A DNA stretch of 10,360 nucleotides from Tardiphaga sp. (GTDB lineage Bacteria > Pseudomonadota > Alphaproteobacteria > Rhizobiales > Xanthobacteraceae). Position 1 is the first letter of the stretch. Each line of letters starts with the position of its first letter. Position numbers and translations under genes: made by a program. The stretch is from positions 1-10,360 of the forward strand of contig JAQGJF010000812.1 in NCBI GenBank assembly GCA_028290765.1, read 5' to 3'. Below the pieces are notes generated by a model that ran no database searches, was not told the origin of the DNA, and saw nothing but the letters and a program-made list of their open reading frames with translations. Positions 1-7,398 of the stretch are shown piece by piece.

Positions 1-504
1 CCAAAACAGGCGCAGGGCAGCCTGATCGGGGCGGGTGACAAGGTTGTCGGCTCCGCCTTGATCGGACAGGAGTTCAAGGACGACAAATATTTCCATGGGC
101 GGCCCTCGGCGACGCTGGCGCCGGACCCCGCCGATTCCACCAAGACCGTTCCGGCGCCCTATAATGCGGCCAATTCTGGTGGGTCCAACCTTGGTCCGAC
201 CAGCAAGGCGCTGAATGATCGGGTCAAGGAAGATGTCGAGAAGCTGAAGGCCGAAAATCCGTCCATGCCCGTTCCGGTCGACCTCGTCACCACTTCGGCA
301 AGCGGTCTCGATCCCGACATCTCGCCGGAAGGCGCGCTATTCCAGGTGCCGCGCGTGGCGAAGGCGCGCAACATGCCGGAGGATCGCGTGCGGCAGCTGG
401 TCACCGCGGAGACCGAAGGCCGGTTTGCCGGTTTGCTGGGTGAACCGCGGGTCAATGTGCTGGCGCTCAATCTGGCGCTGGACGCCGCCGCGACATCGAA
501 ATAG
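1..504 (+). CDS. kdpC: KdpC, potassium-transporting ATPase subunit C (5' truncated by window edge)
   Basis: This is the C-terminal part (167 codons visible, stop TAG at 502-504) of the small KdpC subunit of the high-affinity K+ pump KdpFABC. In the family, KdpC is a single-span inner-membrane protein that stabilises the KdpA/KdpB complex and raises ATP affinity. The reading frame is open to base 1. It shows the signatures [15 protein letters not shown] and YFHGRPSA, then [18 protein letters not shown], and near the end the conserved helix [16 protein letters not shown] followed by [16 protein letters not shown]. These are diagnostic for KdpC. Family members are about 190-200 residues, so roughly 25-35 N-terminal residues, including the membrane span, lie outside the window. 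The gene sits 39 bases before kdpD on the same strand, as expected for a kdpFABC-DE operon. A short CCGG-TTGG-CCGG self-complementary stretch (505-516) directly follows the stop but is too weak to call a terminator. Confidence 0.97.
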   Translation, partial: PKQAQGSLIGAGDKVVGSALIGQEFKDDKYFHGRPSATLAPDPADSTKTVPAPYNAANSGGSNLGPTSKALNDRVKEDVEKLKAENPSMPVPVDLVTTSASGLDPDISPEGALFQVPRVAKARNMPEDRVRQLVTAETEGRFAGLLGEPRVNVLALNLALDAAATSK

Positions 505-543
505 CCGGTTGGCCGGGAGCGGGGGCGGAGACTATATTGCCTT

Positions 544-3267
544 ATGGCAAATCAGCGCCGTGACCCTGAACAACGACCCTCGCCGGAAGCGCTGCTGGAA
601 GCGGCCCGGCGAGAGCACGATGCGGCCGGGCGGCTCAAAATATTCCTCGGTGCCGCGCCCGGCGTCGGCAAGACCTTTGAAATGCTGCAAAGCGCTCATG
701 CCAGGCGGAAGGCCGGCGTCGATATCGTGGTCGGCGTGGTCGAAACCCATGGGCGGGCGGAAACCCAGGCGCTGCTGGAGGGGCTCGAGGTCGTCCCGCG
801 CCGCCGGCTCGAATACAAGGATCAGATCCTCGAGGAAATGGACCTCGACGCCCTGATCGCGCGGCGTCCCAAAATCGCGCTGGTCGACGAGCTCGCCCAT
901 ACCAACGCCCCCGGCAGCCGGCATCCCAAACGCTATCTCGATGTCGAGGAACTGCTGAGCCACGGCATCGACGTCTATACCGCGGTCAATATCCAGCACA
1001 TCGAAAGCCTCAACGACGTCGTCGCGCAGATCACCCATGTGCGGGTGCGCGAGACGGTGCCGGATTCGGTGTTCGACCGCGCCGACGCCATCGAGCTGGT
1101 CGACCTGACGCCGGACGATCTGATCCAGCGGCTCAAGGAGGGCAAGGTCTACGTCCCCAAGCAGGCCGAGCGCGCGCTGGAGCATTATTTCTCGCCGGGC
1201 AATCTGACCGCGCTACGCGAGCTGGCGCTGCGGCGCACCGCCGAGCGCGTCGACGAACAGTTGCTCAACCATATGCAGGCCAATGCGATTGCCGGCCCGT
1301 GGGCGGCGGGCGAGCGGATTCTGGTTTGCGTCAGCGAGGATCCGCGCGCCGCGGGTCTAGTGCGCTATACCCGTCGGCTGGCGGATCGGCTGCACGCGCC
1401 GTGGACCGCGCTCAGCATCGAAACCCGGCGCAGCCTGCAACTCTCCGACGAGGAGCGCGACCGGCTGGCCGATACGCTGCGATTGGCCGAGGCGCTGGGT
1501 GGCGAGGCGCTGACCATTCCCGGCGTCGGACGCCGTATTGCCGACGATGTCATCGGCTTCGCCCAGGGCAATAACGTCACCCAGATCATCATCGGCAAGG
1601 CGAGCCGTTCCTGGTGGTTCGAACTGATCCGCGGCTCGGTGGTGCACGATCTGGTGCGGCGGTCCGGCCATATCAGCGTCAACGTCATCGCCGGCGAAGA
1701 ACTCAGCAGCGAGCCCCTGGCGAAGAAGACCGTGCGGACGGCGGAGCGGTCCGAGCCGTTCGATCCCAAACCTTATCTGCTGGCGCTGCTGGTGGTTGCG
1801 GCGAGCCTCGGCATCGCCAAACTGATCCAGCCGATGTTCGGCATCGAGAATGTCGACCTGGTGTTCCTCACGGCGGTGGTGGGCGTTGCGGTCCGCTACG
1901 GGCTGTGGCCGTCGCTGCTGGCCAGCGTCGCGGCATCGCTATGCTACAACTTCTTCTTCCTGCCGCCGGTGTATACTTTCACCATCACCGATCCGACCAA
2001 CATCGCGGCGTTCTTCTTCTTCATGCTGCTGGCTATCCTGGTGTCCAATGTCGCCGCACGGGTGCGCACGCAGGCGGTGTCGGCGATCGGCAGGGTGCGG
2101 ACCACCGAATCGCTTTACGCCTTCAGCCGCAAGCTCGCCGGCACCGCGACGCTGGACGATGTGCTGTGGGCGACCGCCTACCAGATCGCGTTGATGCTGC
2201 GGGTGCGGGTCGTCCTGCTGCTGCCTGAAGATAGTCTGCTCACCGTGAAGGCGGGCTATCCGCCCGAGGATGAAATCGACAAGGCCGACCTTGCCGCTGC
2301 GAACTGGGCCTGGGGCAACGATCGTCCGGCGGGACGGGGGTCGGATACTTTGCCCGGCGCAAAACGCCTGTTTCTTCCGATGCGCACCGGACGCGGCCCG
2401 ATCGGCGTCATCGGCATCGATGACGACAGAACCGGGCCGCTGCTGACGCCGGACCAGCGCCGGCTGCTCGACGCGCTGGTGGACCAGGGCGCGCTCGCCA
2501 TCGAACGGGTGCTGCTGGTCGAGGACATGGACCGCGTCAAGCGCACCGTGGAGTCGGATCGGCTGCGCGCGGCGCTCCTGACCTCGATCTCGCACGACCT
2601 GAAGACGCCGCTGGCCTCGGTGCTTGGCGCCGCCTCTACCTTGCGAGACCTGTCGCCCAAACTGTCCGATGCGGAGCGGAGCGATCTGCTCTCGACCGTC
2701 ATCGACGAATCCGAGCGTCTCAACCGGTTCATCGCCAATCTGCTCGACATGACCAAGCTTGAATCCGGCGCGGTGGTGCCGAACACGGCGCGGCACGATC
2801 TCGGCGAAATCGTCGGCAGTGCCTTGCGGCGCGCCGGCAAGATTCTGGTGCATCACAGGATCCGTCTCGAGCTCGCCGCCGATTTACCGATGCTGGAGCT
2901 CGACGCCGTGCTGTTCGAGCAGGCGCTGTTCAACCTGCTGGACAATGCCGCCAAATATGCGCCGCCGGACACCACGATCTCGATCCAGGGGCTGCGGGAC
3001 AAGGATTCCGTGACCCTGCAAATCATGGATGAAGGCGAGGGCATTCCGCCCGACGATCTGCACAATGTGTTCGACAAATTCTATCGCGCGCAGAAGGGCG
3101 ATCACGTCCGCGCCGGAACAGGCCTTGGGCTGGCGATTTCGCGCGGCTTTGTCGAGGCCCTGCACGGCACCATCTCTGCCGCCAATCGCAGCGATCGCAG
3201 CGGCGCCGTGCTGACGATCCGGCTGCCGATACCGGCGGCGACCAAAGCGCTGGATACCGCCGCATGA
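544..3267 (+). CDS. kdpD: KdpD, osmosensitive K+ sensor histidine kinase
   Basis: Complete 907-residue sensor kinase that senses K+ limitation or ionic stress at the inner membrane and controls phosphorylation of KdpE. Visible domains in order: an N-terminal KdpD nucleotide-binding domain with Walker A GAAPGVGKT (36-44) and a Walker B-like VDELAHTN (114-121); a USP-like domain (about 257-385) ending in the KASRSWWFELIRGSVVHDLV block; four closely packed membrane spans (about 410-428, 437-453, 456-474, 486-503), the DUF4118 module; a GAF-like region (about 525-655); a HisKA H-box with phospho-acceptor His684 in SISHDLKTPLAS; and an HATPase domain with N-box Asn801, G1 box DEGEGIP (829-835) and G2 box GTGLGL (858-863). 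All kinase motifs are intact and the length matches the family (about 890-910). The ATG start is preceded by a purine-rich GGAG with long spacing (about 13 bases), so initiation may partly depend on readthrough from kdpC. The last codons overlap the kdpE start by 4 bases. In related KdpD proteins the Walker domain is reported to act also as a serine kinase on KdpB; the motif needed is present here. Confidence 0.98.
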   Translation: MANQRRDPEQRPSPEALLEAARREHDAAGRLKIFLGAAPGVGKTFEMLQSAHARRKAGVDIVVGVVETHGRAETQALLEGLEVVPRRRLEYKDQILEEMDLDALIARRPKIALVDELAHTNAPGSRHPKRYLDVEELLSHGIDVYTAVNIQHIESLNDVVAQITHVRVRETVPDSVFDRADAIELVDLTPDDLIQRLKEGKVYVPKQAERALEHYFSPGNLTALRELALRRTAERVDEQLLNHMQANAIAGPWAAGERILVCVSEDPRAAGLVRYTRRLADRLHAPWTALSIETRRSLQLSDEERDRLADTLRLAEALGGEALTIPGVGRRIADDVIGFAQGNNVTQIIIGKASRSWWFELIRGSVVHDLVRRSGHISVNVIAGEELSSEPLAKKTVRTAERSEPFDPKPYLLALLVVAASLGIAKLIQPMFGIENVDLVFLTAVVGVAVRYGLWPSLLASVAASLCYNFFFLPPVYTFTITDPTNIAAFFFFMLLAILVSNVAARVRTQAVSAIGRVRTTESLYAFSRKLAGTATLDDVLWATAYQIALMLRVRVVLLLPEDSLLTVKAGYPPEDEIDKADLAAANWAWGNDRPAGRGSDTLPGAKRLFLPMRTGRGPIGVIGIDDDRTGPLLTPDQRRLLDALVDQGALAIERVLLVEDMDRVKRTVESDRLRAALLTSISHDLKTPLASVLGAASTLRDLSPKLSDAERSDLLSTVIDESERLNRFIANLLDMTKLESGAVVPNTARHDLGEIVGSALRRAGKILVHHRIRLELAADLPMLELDAVLFEQALFNLLDNAAKYAPPDTTISIQGLRDKDSVTLQIMDEGEGIPPDDLHNVFDKFYRAQKGDHVRAGTGLGLAISRGFVEALHGTISAANRSDRSGAVLTIRLPIPAATKALDTAA

Positions 3268-3953
3268 ACGCCGCCGCCATCAAGGTTCTGGTCATCGACG
3301 ACGAGCCGCCGATCCGCAAGCTCCTGAGGATGGGTCTCAGCACCCAGGGCTACGACATCCTCGAAGCCAGCAATGGCAAGATAGCGCTCGAACTGCTTTC
3401 CCAGCAGCCGGCCCTGATCATCCTCGATCTCGGACTGCCGGACATCCAGGGCCACGATCTGCTGCGCATGATCCGCGCGCGCAACGACAGCGTGCCGATC
3501 GTGGTACTTTCCAGTCGCGGCGACGAGGCCGGCAAGGTCGCCGCGCTCGATCTCGGCGCTGACGATTATCTCACCAAGCCGTTCGGGATGGACGAATTGC
3601 TGGCGCGGATGCGCGCCGCGCTGCGGCACCAGTTGCAGGTTCATGGCGAACGCCCGGTGTTCCGCACCGGCGACCTGTCGGTCGATCTGGTGCGCCGGAT
3701 CGTCAAACTCGGTGACAAGGACATCAAGCTATCGCCGAAGGAGTATGAGCTGCTGCGCGTTCTGGTGCAGCACGCCGGCAAGGTGCTGACCCACCGCTTC
3801 CTGCTCAAGGAACTGTGGGATGAGCTGACCGACGCGCAATATTTACGGGTCTATGTCCGGCAGCTCCGGCAGAAGATCGAGCACGATCCCGAGCGCCCGC
3901 AATTCGTCCTCACCGAAACCGGCATCGGCTATCGGCTGCGCGTTGCCGACTGA
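3264..3953 (+). CDS. kdpE: KdpE, OmpR/PhoB-family response regulator
   Basis: A 229-residue response regulator, partner of KdpD and transcriptional activator of the kdp pump genes. The receiver domain (about 6-120) has the acidic pair Asp12-Asp13, the predicted phospho-acceptor Asp55 (in IILDLGLPD), Ser83 at the Thr/Ser switch position and the conserved Lys105 in YLTKPF. The winged-helix DNA-binding domain (about 135-227) shows LSPKEYELLRVLVQHAGKV, then ELWDE, the recognition-helix segment YLRVYVRQLRQKIEHDP, and the terminal hairpin ETGIGYRLR. Its ATG overlaps the kdpD stop (ATGA at 3264-3267) with no good ribosome-binding site of its own, which points to translational coupling and balanced KdpD/KdpE production. 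The position after kdpD and the KdpE-like residues separate it from generic OmpR-family paralogues. It would be expected to bind a site upstream of the kdp structural genes, outside this window. Confidence 0.97.
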   Translation: MNAAAIKVLVIDDEPPIRKLLRMGLSTQGYDILEASNGKIALELLSQQPALIILDLGLPDIQGHDLLRMIRARNDSVPIVVLSSRGDEAGKVAALDLGADDYLTKPFGMDELLARMRAALRHQLQVHGERPVFRTGDLSVDLVRRIVKLGDKDIKLSPKEYELLRVLVQHAGKVLTHRFLLKELWDELTDAQYLRVYVRQLRQKIEHDPERPQFVLTETGIGYRLRVAD

Positions 3954-3977
3954 CGGAGCGTCATTGTTCCGATGAAG

Positions 3978-3998
3978 CCCGCGGTTCCCGCGCGCGGG
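3978..3998 (+). terminator. GC-rich hairpin / 12-bp palindrome downstream of kdpE
   Basis: Twenty-four bases after the kdpE stop lies CCCGCG (3978-3983), a 9-base loop, then CGCGGG (3993-3998). The right part is also a perfect 12-bp palindrome, CCCGCGCGCGGG (3987-3998). Either fold could slow transcription at the end of the kdp operon. There is no run of T after it, so a standard intrinsic terminator is not supported; a Rho-assisted end or no terminator role at all remain possible. Confidence 0.25.
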
Positions 3999-4057
3999 TT
4001 CCCAATGGCCGCTTCCAGGCCTCTGCAATTTGAGGTTTCGTTAACTCTAAGTCATTG

Positions 4058-4089
4058 AAGCCGCTATCTATACCGATTCTTAGCGGCTT
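4058..4089. promoter_or_regulatory. Perfect 9-bp inverted repeat upstream of the EAL phosphodiesterase gene
   Basis: AAGCCGCTA (4058-4066) is matched exactly by its reverse complement TAGCGGCTT (4081-4089) across a 14-base AT-richer spacer. The centres of the two arms are 23 bases apart, close to two helical turns, so a dimeric regulator could contact both arms on one DNA face. As RNA it would form a 9-bp hairpin. It lies between kdpE and the phosphodiesterase ATG at 4136, the right arm ending 46 bases before that ATG. No T-tract follows, which argues against an intrinsic terminator. The role as operator or leader hairpin is inferred from symmetry and position only. Confidence 0.4.
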
Positions 4090-4135
4090 GGTCCTAGCCT
4101 CCCGCTTTGGTTGTCCCATTGAATGCGCGCGTGCA

Positions 4136-5731
4136 ATGAAACTGCGCTGGCCGAGCCTATCCCAGACTGCTTTGGCGACGGTCTGCCTGATCGTATTCGT
4201 ATGCGGGGGGCATTTCGCGGCGACCGCGGTCATCGACAAGCAGCGTTCGAAGCAGCTTCAGGAATTGACCGACGTCGCGTTGCGGCGGTCCGAGGTCTCG
4301 GTCGACGTCGGCGCGGCGACGCTGGACGAGGTTGCCAAACGCGGACCGATGAGTTGCGACCCGGCCTGGCTCCAGACGGTCCGGCTGCAGGTCTATCAGC
4401 GCTCCGCCGTCAAGGACATCCGCTCGGTCAATCGCGACGGCTCGGTGATCTGCTCGGCCTATTCCGAGACCCTGGAATTCGACAATGGGTGGGTCGGGCG
4501 TCCCGACATGCTGCATTCCAGCGACGGCCGGCTGATGCTGTTTCGGGTCGATCAGATCAACGGGATCGCGCTCGGCGTGTTGCGGGACGTCGACGCCTAT
4601 AATTCCCTGGTCGCGATACTCGGCATCAATGCCAACGTGTTCGACATCATGCCGGCGGAGCTGCGCGACCATAGTGAAGTGCTGCTCGATCTCGACAATG
4701 CGATGAACGTCGGCAGGTTCGCACCAAAACCCGAAAGCGAATTGTCGAACCTGTTCGATTTCTCCAGGGCTTCGAAGCGATATCCGTTTCGGGTAACGAT
4801 CCGGGTCGAGGAGGGCGCTTTTCAGCGCTGGAACAGCGAAGCCTATTGGCAAAGTGTGTTCCTGGCGGGCGGCCTGGGCCTGGCGTTCGGCTTTCTGCTG
4901 GCCCGGGCGGGAGCAAAACCTGACGGCCTGATCGCCGATCTCGATCGCGGGCTGGCCGCGCGCGAGTTCAAGCCGTTCTTCCAGCCGATCTTCGATCTGC
5001 GCAGCGGCGCCGTCGTGGGCTGCGAGGTGCTGGCGCGCTGGCTTCGCGCGGACGGTACGGTCATTCCGCCGATGAGCTTCATTCCGCTCGCCGAATCGAG
5101 CGGGCGGGTCGAGCCGATGACGTGGCAGATCCTGGCGACGGCGCTCAGCGAGCTCTATCCGCGGCTTCGCCACGACAAGCATTTCAGGCTGTCGCTGAAC
5201 GTCGTCCCGCGCCATCTGCTCAGCGCGGGCTTTGTCGACAGACTTCGCGATGTCGTATCAGAAGCAAAAGTGTCTCCGCGCCAGATTGTCCTTGAACTCA
5301 CCGAACGGGATGAATTTGCCGACCTGGCAAAGGCCGCGGCGGTGGTGGCCGATCTGCGCGAGTTCGGCTTTCGGGTGGCCATCGACGACGTCGGCGTCGG
5401 GCACAGCGGCCTTTCCCTGATCAAGGGCCTTGGCGCCAACACCATCAAGATCGACAAATTCTTTGTCGACACGATCACGCGGGACACCTCCGCGCTGACG
5501 ATCGTCGAAATGCTGGTGCGTCTGGCGCGCGAACTCAAAATGACGGTCGTCGCCGAGGGGATCGAGACGCCGGACCAGCTGTCGGCGCTGATTGCCTGCG
5601 GTGTCGAAGAGGGCCAAGGCTACATCGTATCGCCGCCGCTGCCATTCGCAAAATTCGATCAGCTCGTGGAACGGCTCAAGATCGAGGCTCCGGCTGCCGG
5701 CTTCGATCGGGGCCACGTGCTCGTCGCGTAA
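4136..5731 (+). CDS. CSS-motif EAL c-di-GMP phosphodiesterase, membrane-bound
   Basis: A 531-residue predicted c-di-GMP phosphodiesterase (c-di-GMP to pGpG) of the PdeB/PdeC type. An N-terminal membrane span (about 10-31) leads to a periplasmic CSS domain (about 32-238) with Cys74 (MSCD) and Cys106 (VICSAY), then a second span (about 241-257) and a cytoplasmic EAL domain (about 265-515). Catalytic residues are all present: Glu297 in the EVL form of the EAL motif, Asn355 (LNV), Glu387 (LEL), the Asp417-Asp418 pair (AIDD), Lys438 (IKID), Glu474 (AEGIE) and Gln494 (EGQGY). There is no GGDEF domain. In E. coli PdeC the two CSS cysteines form a periplasmic disulfide that restrains activity; the similar spacing here suggests redox or proteolytic control, by inference. 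The same frame opens with a TTG at 4055, but the ATG at 4136 is preferred: it places the membrane span right at the N-terminus and leaves the inverted repeat 4058-4089 non-coding. Neither start has a convincing Shine-Dalgarno. Gap to kdpE is 182 bases, so an own promoter is likely. Confidence 0.93.
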   Translation: MKLRWPSLSQTALATVCLIVFVCGGHFAATAVIDKQRSKQLQELTDVALRRSEVSVDVGAATLDEVAKRGPMSCDPAWLQTVRLQVYQRSAVKDIRSVNRDGSVICSAYSETLEFDNGWVGRPDMLHSSDGRLMLFRVDQINGIALGVLRDVDAYNSLVAILGINANVFDIMPAELRDHSEVLLDLDNAMNVGRFAPKPESELSNLFDFSRASKRYPFRVTIRVEEGAFQRWNSEAYWQSVFLAGGLGLAFGFLLARAGAKPDGLIADLDRGLAAREFKPFFQPIFDLRSGAVVGCEVLARWLRADGTVIPPMSFIPLAESSGRVEPMTWQILATALSELYPRLRHDKHFRLSLNVVPRHLLSAGFVDRLRDVVSEAKVSPRQIVLELTERDEFADLAKAAAVVADLREFGFRVAIDDVGVGHSGLSLIKGLGANTIKIDKFFVDTITRDTSALTIVEMLVRLARELKMTVVAEGIETPDQLSALIACGVEEGQGYIVSPPLPFAKFDQLVERLKIEAPAAGFDRGHVLVA

Positions 5732-5748
5732 TTGCTCGTCGCGTAATT
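5719..5748 (+). repeat. Exact 15-bp tandem duplication across the phosphodiesterase stop codon
   Basis: GCTCGTCGCGTAATT occurs at 5719-5733 and again, with no mismatch and no gap, at 5734-5748. The first copy encodes the last residues and the TAA stop (5729-5731) of the EAL protein. The second copy is non-coding and carries the same TAA in the same frame (copy length is a multiple of three), so loss of one copy or readthrough of the first stop would add only five residues. This looks like a slippage duplication. Confidence 0.8.
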
Positions 5749-5769
5749 TCCGCGCTATTTCGTCATCTG

Positions 5770-5799
5770 GCCGCGAATCCCCCCGCCCGGATTTGCCGC
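5770..5799. terminator. Imperfect hairpin between convergent genes, possible bidirectional terminator
   Basis: Between the convergent phosphodiesterase and chemoreceptor genes, the left arm 5770-5780 pairs with 5789-5799 around an 8-base C-rich loop. There are ten pairs including one G-T wobble, with one C-C mismatch. Position between two converging stops suits a shared terminator, but no T-run follows on either strand, so the call is weak. Confidence 0.28.
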
Positions 5800-5809
5800 G
5801 GTGGCGAGT

Positions 5810-7255
5810 TCAGGACTGGCGGAAGCCCATGCGAAACGCGCCCCAGTGGCGGCCACGAACGCGGATCGGCGACGACAGATCCTTCATCAGGACAAAATTG
5901 CCGCCGCCCATTTCCCGCCGATAGGTTTGCAGCAAAAACGGCTTGGTGTTCGCCGCCACTTTATGGACCGCGCGATCGTTGAACAGCCGGCGGTTGCGGC
6001 AATTGGCGTTATTCCAGACCGGGTCGCTCCCCTGCGGCAGCCGATAGTTCGGATTATGGGTCGGAAGATAGCCACCCTTCGCCCAGGCAACGCAAAACAC
6101 GATCCGGGAATCGATATTCTGGATCGGATCCTGGATCGGCGGCAGGATGCGGTCGGTGAGCGGGACGTAATTCGTGAGGTATTGCTTGGGATCGGTGCCG
6201 GAGATTTCGCGGTACTTCTCGTCGAACAGTTGATCGAGCGTGAGCTCGCCGCGTTCAATGGCGGCCTCGAACGCGTTCGATATCTGCCTCGCCGCGTCGA
6301 TGACGACGCCGATCAACGGCGTATCGGCGGTCTCCACCCCGCTATTGGCGATCAGTTCGATGAGGCCTTCGGAAAGGTCGAGCAGTTTGGCGACGCGGTC
6401 GTCGGCGCGCTTCAGCTCGGTCGATGAAAAATCGACTCCCGTTGCGAGTCCGCCGAGTTCGCCGATCACATTGTCGCAATGCGCCAGGTTGGCCGTCGCG
6501 GCCTTGGCGATGCCGTCGATCTCGTGACCGACCGCGGTGAAGCCGTCATGCACGCGAACGATGACGCCCTGGATGACATGGGTGCTCTCGCCGGCATGCT
6601 TGGCCCGCAGCGAAGCATCGCCGCTTTCGCCGATGAGACCGCCGACCTGGCCGTCGAGGTCGCGCACGGTATCGCCGATCAGACGCGTCGCCTGACGTGT
6701 CGCTTCGGCAAGGCTCTTCACTTCATTGGCGACAACCGCAAAGCCCTTGCCCGCGGCACCCGCGCGCGCCGCCTCGATGGTCGCGTTCAAGGCCAGGAGA
6801 TTGGTCTGCTTGGCGATGGTTTCGATGGTGCCGGAAACCTTTGCCACCTGCGCAAGGGCGGTTCCAACCGAGCCCAGACGTTGCTCGATCCGGCCGACGG
6901 CATTGATCAATTCGGCAATGTGCTGCACCGCGGCGTCCACGCCGGTACGCGACTCCGTGATTTCCTCGACCGCGCGTGCCGCGGCCGATTGCACCGCCTG
7001 CGATGCGCCCGCAATGTCGCGGTTGGTCGCGACCATGGTCTCGGCGGTTTTCTGCAGGAGCCCGAACCGGTCGGACTGGCCGGCCACGCGGCCGGCGACC
7101 TCCTGGAGGTTGCCGGCGACGTCGGCGAGTTCGACCCCGAGACCGCCTATCCGGTTGGCAAGCTGGTCGACCAGGCGCTCGCGATCCGACGGCGGCGCGG
7201 CCTCTGGTGGTGGCGCGGCGGCGCCACGCAGCTGCATGGGCTGCGCGATAGACAT
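5810..7255 (-). CDS. Soluble methyl-accepting chemotaxis-type receptor with C-terminal cache-like module
   Basis: A 481-residue chemoreceptor without any membrane span or signal peptide, so predicted cytoplasmic. After a Pro/Ala-rich leader (about 11-25), a long Ala-rich coiled coil (about 28-305) holds the MCP signalling hairpin. The tip is [15 protein letters not shown] (from 144) followed by [25 protein letters not shown] in two consecutive pieces to residue 183, where CheA/CheW contact is expected. Residues about 310-480 form a second module with [28 protein letters not shown] (His400-Asn401), [19 protein letters not shown] and [18 protein letters not shown] recognise this as the cache-like extension found C-terminal to the signalling domain in some proteobacterial receptors; its ligand is unknown. 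No CheR-docking pentapeptide is visible at the C-terminus. The ATG at 7255 follows an AGGT only a base away and a GGGGG about ten bases upstream. It is transcribed in the same direction as the cyclase gene, 143 bases behind it, so it may have its own promoter. Confidence 0.92.
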   Translation of the reverse strand: MSIAQPMQLRGAAAPPPEAAPPSDRERLVDQLANRIGGLGVELADVAGNLQEVAGRVAGQSDRFGLLQKTAETMVATNRDIAGASQAVQSAAARAVEEITESRTGVDAAVQHIAELINAVGRIEQRLGSVGTALAQVAKVSGTIETIAKQTNLLALNATIEAARAGAAGKGFAVVANEVKSLAEATRQATRLIGDTVRDLDGQVGGLIGESGDASLRAKHAGESTHVIQGVIVRVHDGFTAVGHEIDGIAKAATANLAHCDNVIGELGGLATGVDFSSTELKRADDRVAKLLDLSEGLIELIANSGVETADTPLIGVVIDAARQISNAFEAAIERGELTLDQLFDEKYREISGTDPKQYLTNYVPLTDRILPPIQDPIQNIDSRIVFCVAWAKGGYLPTHNPNYRLPQGSDPVWNNANCRNRRLFNDRAVHKVAANTKPFLLQTYRREMGGGNFVLMKDLSSPIRVRGRHWGAFRMGFRQS

Positions 7256-7321
7256 ACCTGCATACCCCCAGTTGAAATAAACCGGCCCACAATCGAGCTT
7301 AATTTTTAGGCCCGAATGGTG

Positions 7322-7332
7322 AAGAACTTCTT
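7322..7332. promoter_or_regulatory. Short AT-rich palindrome in the cyclase-chemoreceptor gap
   Basis: AAGAA (7322-7326) and TTCTT (7328-7332) form a perfect inverted repeat around a single C, about 67 bases upstream of the chemoreceptor ATG on the minus strand. It sits in the only AT-rich part of a 143-base gap (7256-7398), so it could be an operator near the receptor's promoter. I cannot identify clear -35/-10, sigma-54 or FliA boxes there. Such short palindromes can arise by chance. Confidence 0.2.
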
Positions 7333-7382
7333 ATCCGTGGAGCCGCGGGACAATTTCGCCCTCTGCTCGGAGCTTGCCCCAC

Positions 7383-7395
7383 CGGCGCATCGCCG
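7383..7395 (-). terminator. Small GC hairpin just after the cyclase stop
   Basis: CGGCG (7383-7387), a 3-base loop and CGCCG (7391-7395) form a compact 5-bp stem that begins four bases past the cyclase stop codon on the minus strand. It may weaken readthrough from the cyclase into the chemoreceptor gene. The stem is short and lacks a following T-run, so this is only a candidate. Confidence 0.22.
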
Positions 7396-7398
7396 ACC

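Noticed and set aside
532..1185. Minus-strand open frame of 217 codons opposite the kdpD N-terminus
   Set aside because: Antisense to the conserved Walker A/B region of KdpD; no ribosome-binding site or family resemblance.
4030..4074. Possible sigma-70 promoter (TTGAGG at 4030, TATCTA/TATACC at 4065-4074)
   Set aside because: The spacing between the candidate boxes is far from 16-18 bases and alternative -35 matches are poor, so no promoter can be called by eye.
5801..7309. Two long + strand open frames (5801-6427 and 6479-7309) opposite the chemoreceptor gene
   Set aside because: Both are mirror frames of the MCP coding sequence, with no domain motif; the minus strand carries the textbook MCP hairpin tip.
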